From NCBI GenBank assembly GCA_029891385.1, contig CM057230.1:55097414-55161413 (forward strand): a stretch of 64,000 bases of DNA, read 5' to 3'. Of the stretch, positions 57,066 to 64,000 are shown piece by piece. Source of the stretch: Erythroxylum novogranatense. Lineage: Eukaryota; Streptophyta; Magnoliopsida; Malpighiales; Erythroxylaceae. The notes beneath the pieces were generated by a model. That model saw nothing but the letters and a program-made list of their open reading frames with translations. It was not told the origin of the DNA and made no database searches. The position numbers and the translations under genes are program-made. Position 1 is the stretch's first letter. Each line of letters begins with the position of its first letter.

Positions 57066-60000
57066 AATCAAATTTTCTCATTTCATTTCATAGAAACCGA
57101 ATGTCTACAATGTATCTTTCAACATTCATATTTATACAATATCATAGTCTAATACAAAAAGTGCTACATGAAAAAGGAAATATACAAAATCTATCTAATC
57201 TCTATATCCAGCTGACCGATCTTTGAGCTACTTTTTCTTGTTCCTAAAAGTAAAAGTGTCCCTCGGTAGCTAAAGTCGTCCTTTAATCCTGAAAAGTCAA
57301 TGTTGCAATTTTGGTGAGTTTTAGAAACTCAATAAGGTAACCATCATCGATGGTTCACGCAATTGATGCATCATATCAATACACGTAACAAATTATTCAC
57401 ATCTTTTTGCATATTCATAAAATATCACATTTCACTTTCAGAACAACTATCATAATCCTTTCATTCATGTATAATACACATATCAAATATAAATGCAATG
57501 CATATGAGATTTACTTTCATTTATTATTGTCGTTGTGACTGCGTGTCTTTTTACTAGCTTATATTCCTTAGTGGATACTAAGCTGTGTCAAATTATGTCT
57601 CATATCCCTTAGTGGATATCGAGTACATTTACAACTGAGCTTGAGGATCTAATCACAATCTGAGCTTTAAGCTCTTTATCCTAACGACTCCGATCACAAC
57701 TTCCTTTGTCTTACATGCATTCATGTATTGAATGTTTCACATAACATATTCTCAGTCAATCACATGATTACACATTCACATTCAAATCACATTTATCATC
57801 GGACTTTAGTCCGACATTCAACAGAATTGTTGAGCAACATTTATTTCATCACATTCACATACAAGAAACACTTCAATAACTCATTCATACACCATAATCA
57901 TTGGACCTTCATTGGCTGGAATCAACGCAATCAATTCACATTCAATCAATAATTCAAACATAATATAAAGCAAATAAGTAATTGGGTGAGACCGTCTAGG
58001 TTACTCACAAGTCGCTCCCGAAGCTAATGCCTGGAAGTTCCGGCAATGTTTAGAGGTTGACGTTCCAGTTGTTCCTTTATAACAAGCAATATACACATGT
58101 CACAATATGCATAATTATAAGTGTTTAATAACACACATGTATGTAAATGAAATATACACAATGCATGTTCATGACAATCTTGAGTATTCTTTTTCATTAT
58201 CCTCGTCACATAATCAATCCTATCTTAAAACTCACCTAAGTATAATTTGTACTTAGGTTTATACTTTAATAAAACCATTAAAATCATAATTCATATCACA
58301 TTAAATCACTTTCAGATTTTTCCAAAAACTGAATTTTGGGTGTATTGTTCTTGATCATTTAGACAAAGAAAATGAGGTAATTTGGCAATACTCTCTTCTA
58401 GAAAAAATATTCCCCTATTTCTTAAGTTTTTAATGACACCAAGAGCGTTTAATTTGATTCAAAAATCTGAAAGTTATACCTTAACATTTTTGGATTATTC
58501 TTATACTGAAACAGTACACTATACCCAGAAATTGAAAGTCTTCGAGACTGAATTTTCTATTTCTTCATATAATTTGTAGCCCTATGTCTCTAATTTACTC
58601 AAAATCATAAATCATATCATTTGGACGACTATAGAACAAGATATTGTTAAAATACCAAAAACCTGTTCAATGAAATTTTCCTGGTTATTATAGTCCAGAA
58701 TAGTCAAAATTTTCATCTTAATTCATTAATCAACCCATTTCACATAGCTATAATATTTGGTGGAGATGAAGAAAAATGTCTTATGAATCTATTGGTTCAA
58801 GTCTCATGTCAATTGGATGTCTAAAGAAAAAGATATAGCCAAAAGATTAAAGGATATTTGGAAAAAAAAATCTCCCTTCAGTAAACATCAGTGTCGAGAT
58901 CGTACTCCTATGCATGTTTCAAAAGTTGAGATCATGCTAAATTTAACCTGAAGAGTCGTGATTCTGCTGAAGCACGATCACGACTTCCTTCCTTCTTCCA
59001 AAACCCATTTTCTCCTTTTTTTTCTCTTCCGTTTCTTCTAAACCAACTTCTCTAACTTATCTACTCTTCAATTTTGACTTCCAGGCAACCCAATATATTC
59101 AAAACATATCAAAAGAATCAAGAATTAACACCATTATCAAAAACCAGAAAAATTCATTCTATCTCTTATTTTTCTGCATTCTGTTCAACTTCTTCTTTTC
59201 TTTTGCTCTTTCTAACTTTTCTAATTTTGATTATACTCTCATTTTCTCTTCATTTTTAACTCTCATTTTAGTCAAACATTCATAAACAAAAATCCAAAAT
59301 CCATGCTTAAACAAAACCATCAAAAATAGAAAATGACCATTCATGCATTTCCTTCATTTTCTACATTTTTTAATTTTTCTACTGCATCTTCCATTTTTCT
59401 ACATTCTCCCTTTTCTTCTCTAATCGTTCATTCTCATCTCAAAACATCACCATACACCTATCTCTTAACTCTAAATTCATTTTTTTAATCATCTCCTAAA
59501 CACCACATAACTCCCATATGCACAACAGTAACACTTATTCGTTAAACACTAAAACAAAGCGTATATAAGAATATCAACTTTCATAAATTTCTACACTAAT
59601 TTCATACACGTTTTCATTGATCTTTCAACTCAAAAATCATTTTAAAAAAATCTTATGACATATTAATCATCGAATACATAAAAATCACAAATCCATATTT
59701 TCATCTTAAACCCACGGTGTTCATGAAATAACCATGTCCTCTTGATCATGTAATGACAAATATATCACCAAATTTGATTCATATTTCTACCACTCATAAG
59801 GATTTACACGATACTTACTTCTTAAAACTTCAAAATCTTCAAAAACTTAAGAAGCTCTAATCTTCATGTAACTCACGTACACCATTGTAGAGGTTGACAA
59901 GTTTCGGTTTTTCTTAAGGTTAATGAAAGAAAATAACAAAGTTGAAGTGGGAATGAACAAATAAAACAAGGTATGGCTTTAGTGAAGATTTGATGAAAAA

Positions 60001-60667
60001 CTTTGTGTAAAAGAGAAAACTTGAAGGAAAAGACTACGAAGTGAAAACATTGTGTGCTTAGTCTTTCAAGTTACAAGAACTTGACTTGGTCTTTCAAAAG
60101 TAATCTAAACATTAAAACTAAACTAGACAAGTGGCACTTATCACTCATCTATCTTCTAAGGCATAACTAAGTTCCTATTAAACTAACCCCTTACTCCCAT
60201 CTTTTTGCTCCCATTATCACTAATTTACAACATCAATAACTCACAATTTCCAAATTCATTTCCAAATTTTCAAAGTCATTTTTTTTTTAAATCTCCAATA
60301 TGATTTGTTTTCTTATTTCTATTTTCATCCATCAATTGATTGCTCGTGACATTTTCCTAATTTAATAATAATAATCAACATTTTTAAAATTATTCCTAAA
60401 ATTAACCAAAATTCCAAATTAACAAATACACTCACCAATTAAATTGTCAATATAACAAATTAACATTTCTCAATAATATCACATCACAATTCAATTATAC
60501 CCAAAATTATCTATGAATACATGTACAATTATTTTATTTGTCAAAAGTTCACTATTTATGTGTATGTGTATATCATACTATGCATGAGCATGAAATGTGT
60601 TTTCTAATTTCTCAGTAATCTTTCATATTTATTATTTTAACCTCTCCTCAGATAACGAGATGCTACA
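56897..60667 (-). repeat. E4: solo gypsy LTR, 3771 bp, TSD TCATT
   Basis: Plus-strand TGTAACACCCC at 56897 to GAGATGCTACA at 60667, flanked by perfect TCATT copies (56892-56896, 60668-60672), with no internal region. Minus-oriented. Landmarks along the element: GTAAGT donor (59818-59813), palindromic pair AGTCGTGAT/ATCACGACT (58985-58954), donor-like GTGAGTAACC (58008), cassette arms 57700-57692 and 57540-57532, hairpin 57355-57339, branch-like CTCAC (57318-57314), acceptor CAG (57291-57289), then 392 bp to the end. Confidence 0.92.
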
Positions 60668-61225
60668 TCATTGCCTTGATAAGACAATGCATAATTAACA
60701 TTACCGTCTATATACTTTAAAATTCTATTTACTATTTTCTAATATGCTTGTCTTACATTTGATTAAAATCTACTCACCATCCTAATAGTGTAACAAATAT
60801 CTGGCCTTGTACACATAATGATTTATATGAGACTTCCAATTGCACTAGAACAGGGAATTTTCTTCATTTGATCCCTTTGTTATGGTGTAGAAGGGCAAAA
60901 CTTCTTATTGAGACCTTCGTCTTTAACAATAGGATAATCTACTAGTTTCTAAACTTACATATGGAATCATTTTAAAATCTTTGAACAATCTCTTGAAATC
61001 TTAACTCCAAAAATTTATATGATTTCACCTATGTCTTTTATATCAAATTCAGATACCAACCAATATTTGATTTGTTTGACAAACTCACGATCATTAAAAA
61101 AATCAAAATATAATCCACATATAAAGATAAAATTGTAAATTTATCTTTAGATCTCTGAACATATACACAGTGGTCTTCATTATGCATATGAAAATCTTAG
61201 GAAATGATTACGTTATGAAAAGTAT
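60668..61225 (-). pseudogene. Copia reverse transcriptase remnant, right of E4
   Basis: Minus-strand frames read, in order, FVKQIKYWLVSEFDIKDIGE (about 61090-61030), KFCPSTP, RPDICYTIRMVSRF (about 60810-60770) and ILKYIDGNVNYAL, the RT-to-RNase H connection of a copia element, with stops. It joins the RNase H part at 56896 when E4 is removed. Confidence 0.8.
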
Positions 61226-61228
61226 ATA

Positions 61229-63356
61229 TGTTGGACCCCGATCCTTGAGTGGAAATTAGAAATGTGAGTATGAAAGTAAATAAATGTGTTGGTGTATAAA
61301 GTGAGTTACAAATGTTATTTGTGCCTTAATGAGATATGGGTTTATGTAAGGATAGTGAGTTGAGAAACCCTTAGTATGAATTATGGTCATATATGTGAGA
61401 TATTATGCAAGAGTAAGAGAGGAAATTTGGTAAATGACATGATGCTATTGAATGTAGGAAATCATGTGCATTGAGGTTGAATGTAGAATAAAAATGTGTA
61501 TGATGATTCAAAGGAAATTAGAGAATGATTGAAATAGAATTTGCCAAAGTTGCCTTCTTTGAAGTTGTAGCTTGCTCTTTTATCTTTCTAACGAGATCAA
61601 GTATGTAAGATTTCGAGATCGGAGTTAAGAGTTATAGTTGATACAAGTTATGATGTTATATAAGATTTATGTTAGTGACAGCTTTGATGAATGTTTGAGA
61701 ATTGTGGTTTTGATAAACCAATTTAGTTGAGATTTGAGAAGTTCATGAATTGAATTTGTTGTTTGGATCGTTATGAAGTGTTTAGGCCTTTGAATAAGTA
61801 AATATGTGAAGATTATAAGTGTATATGATGTTAGTTGGGATGTAAGAAGCATTGGAAAAAGGTTGAAGAGGTTTTGGAAATAACATGTCCGTTAAACGGA
61901 TAGCCTTTGGTCAAAAGGACCTCTTCCCTTGCTCATGTCCGTTAGACGGACATGGATGTCCGTTAAACGGACATTCTCGGATGGTTTGGTACATTTTGGG
62001 CCGTATGTGTCCGTTAAACGGACATGCATGTCCGTTTAACGGACAGCCACGGGTCAACTGGTGAAAAACGTGATTTTGACCATTTTAGAGGCTGAATCTC
62101 TCTCCGAGACCTCTAATACGAGTTGTAGATCTTGATGTTATCTTTCCAATGGAACACGAACGAAGTCATTTGGATATTTTTAGAGAAAGTTATGGCGTTT
62201 GCGCCAAAAGAGTTTCAAACCGATTTAGGGTTTGAACATGTTGAATTGTTTTGATCATAACTCACTCATCCGACCTCGGATTGAGGCGATTCTTGAAGCA
62301 TTGAATTCCTAACACATGTATCCTTCTCTCCATGAAAATTTGTATCATTTGAAGTTGAATTGAAAGAGTTTGATTGAATCTTATGATAATCGGAATGATT
62401 TGTCTCATTCTGATCTTGCTATTTTCCTTCCTCATCCGACCTTGTCAAATCTTTTGCTTATATCTTTTCCGTCCGACATCCGAATGACTTAGTTCTCGAA
62501 GCGTTGGATTCCTAAGACTATGAATTTCAGGTTATGTGAAATTTATGAATTTTTAGAGTTTTAATTGAGCAAGATTATTTGAATCAAAGTGAGACAGGAA
62601 AGTTTCTAAACATAGTTCAGTATTTTGTGAAATTCAGGATCTGTGGAGATCCGATTGAAGCGATGTTTGAGGCGAAATAAAGTTAAGACATGGGGCTATA
62701 ATTGTTATGAAGAAATGAAATTCCAATTTAGCCATTAAGAATGTTTATTTGTGGAAGGAACTGAATTGCTAGAAAATGTGTTAGCAAATGATGTGTCCAA
62801 CATTTTTGGACTATAACTTTTGATATAGTGCTCCGAATTGGATGATTCTTAAGGCATTATGAAATTAAGACATAGAGGAACATTTCTATAGAAGGAAATT
62901 TTGACAAATTCCTTCAAATGGATAGTACGAAACATGTCCGCAAGTGAGCATGACTTAAAGAAATATTCAGGGACAGTTTTGGAAGTTAACTTAGAGATTA
63001 AAGGTTATAGGCATTTGAGGAGGGGCATAAGGGTCTTTTCACCCCCATTTTTATGACATGGCATATAAAGAAGAGGGGAGTGTCGTTTTTTTTAGAGGCC
63101 TACAAAAATTCTAGAGGAAGAAAGAAGAAATAAGGAGAAGGAAGAGAGAAAAGAGATTTCGTGGAGAAAGAAGGAGGAAGAGTTAGGGTTCCAGGATTTT
63201 GAAGGTTCCAAGCTTGTTTTCTTGTGGATTTATGAAGGAAAGTATGGAAGAAGTCAAGAGTTTCCTTCCAAGCAAGAAGATTTTCGAAAATGAAGAAGAT
63301 AAAAGGTAAGAGATGGTTTTGATCTTTGAGTTTTTAGTGAGTTTTTGGTTGATTTG
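61229..63356 (+). repeat. E5: LTR-like fragment with palindromic repeats, promoter and leader
   Basis: Begins possibly at TGTTGGACCCCG and is cut by E6. It contains five TGTCCGTTAAACGGACA-type palindromes (61886-62045), degenerate repeat cores (GAGTTGTAGATCTTGATGTT near 62110; TTTTCCGTCCGACATCCGAA near 62467, like E2 29308), a TATA-like CATATAAAGAAG (63062-63073), a purine-rich leader and an AAAAG|GTAAGAG donor at about 63305. No polymerase is attached, so the family is uncertain and its left edge is tentative. Confidence 0.5.
61886..62045. repeat. Array of 17-bp palindromes TGTCCGTT-A-AACGGACA
   Basis: Copies at about 61886 (last bases changed), 61936-61952 (A to G in the centre), 61957-61973, 62008-62024 and 62029-62045. 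Each has 8-bp perfect arms round one central base. Spacing is irregular (4-35 bp between copies), unlike a satellite. Confidence 0.9.
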
Positions 63357-64000
63357 TGTAACACCCCACTCTCGAATGACCCGAACCCGATATCGTTGGT
63401 GATATCTGAGTCCGTGCCCCGCAAGGGTGGCGTATTACATCGGTCAATTTAAAACTCAGTATAACATTTATCCCTCTCGTTATTTTTTTTCCAATGTCAT
63501 TACACACACACACACACATTATAACAAATACGGAAACAATTTACATACACCATTCAATGGACTCGGGGCCCTTTTCATAAATACAATTAACTCCAGTCTG
63601 TTGATTTTACAAACTGACTTAAGCAATAATACAGAAAATCAGAGAATAGAAATATACTAATGCAGATGCAAACTGATCCCGACCTCTATCCTTCACTTTT
63701 CTTACAGAGACATACTCCGTGTCAATCGGGTATTCTTCAAGCTGAAAAATATATGCAAATTTTGGGTGAGTTTTGCGAACTCGGTGAAACCATCATTGAT
63801 GGTTCACCCAACTCATGCATTCACAAATCATATACACATAGCACACAGATAGCATTTACGATATATCACATGCAATTTCCTTACTCACATTTTTCCAATC
63901 ATATCAAATCAATTTACATTTTTTTCATCGGTCATATCGTATGCAATGCGTATGTGACACTTTTCTATTTTCATTTCGTTGTTGTGACCAAGCGCTATCG
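63357..64000 (-). repeat. E6: LTR of E2/E3 family, cut by window end
   Basis: Starts TGTAACACCCCACTC on the plus strand and matches the reverse complement of the E2 end (30900 downwards). It shows the acceptor CAG (63744-63742), branch-like CTCAC (63770-63766), hairpin (63804-63788) and left cassette arm GTTGTGACC (63981-63989). Minus orientation. Whether it is solo or part of a full element is outside the window. Confidence 0.88.

Noticed and set aside
61886..62045. CRISPR-like array of palindromic repeats
   Set aside because: The repeats are 17 bp, irregularly spaced by 4-35 bp, without unique spacers of constant length, and the DNA is plant nuclear with LTR context.
63496..63520. ACACAC dinucleotide run as a regulatory site
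   Set aside because: Simple-sequence microsatellite inside the E6 LTR.
1..64000. tRNA, rRNA or plant microRNA genes
   Set aside because: No cloverleaf with A/B boxes, no rRNA core sequences; long inverted repeats found are explained by MITE, LTR palindromes and inverted pararetrovirus copies.

Overview
This window is plant nuclear DNA, almost certainly from a eudicot. The evidence is a plastid-type polyphenol oxidase, a multi-exon TTM-type triphosphate tunnel metalloenzyme gene, chromovirus and copia retrotransposons, L1-type LINEs and a degenerate endogenous caulimovirid. I cannot name the species. Only two host genes are convincing, both on the minus strand: an intronless polyphenol oxidase (12966-14765) and an 11-coding-exon TTM1/TTM2-like gene (45400-50004, with a probable 5'UTR exon up to about 51185). 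The rest is AT-rich intergenic DNA and nested transposable elements.

Layout. 1-8779: Tekay-type Ty3/gypsy element E1 (minus) with chromodomain, tRNA-Met PBS, PPT and both LTRs, inserted in a copia gag remnant (8780-9015). 9016-12965: AT-rich DNA with a probable solo copia LTR. 12966-14900: polyphenol oxidase and promoter. 15161-15282: foldback MITE. 15744-22426: decayed gypsy element E3 (minus; 4.1-kb 3' LTR, degenerate internal remnant, truncated 5' LTR). 22427-26470: degenerate endogenous pararetrovirus, followed by a second copy in inverted orientation (26500-26713 and 30901-31546). That second copy is split by solo LTR E2 (26714-30900, plus). 31547-33830: LINE-b (minus). 37190-38754 and 43414-45020: LINE-a (plus), split by a rearranged copia element with target-site duplication CTCCC. 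45400-51225: TTM gene. 53195-54545: possible DNA transposon. 56300-61220: copia RT/RNase H remnant split by solo LTR E4 (56897-60667, TSD TCATT). 61229-63356: LTR-like promoter/leader fragment E5. 63357-64000: start of another E2/E3-type LTR, E6.

The most interesting signal is not a gene. The large LTRs (E1, E2, E3, E4, E6) share an ordered architecture although their other sequences differ. In element orientation it reads: a TATA-like site and leader ending in a GTAAG-type splice donor; degenerate repeats of about 100-150 bp; family-specific palindromic direct repeats; a strongly conserved donor-like GTGAGTRACC; a cassette of variable short repeats bounded by GTTGTGACC/GGTCACAAC arms; a hairpin (GAACCATC/GATGGTTC); a CTCAC branch-point-like site; and a TTTTCAG acceptor 361-399 bp from the LTR end. 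This looks like a conserved, structured intron inside the LTR. It is an inference from sequence and is testable with RNA data.
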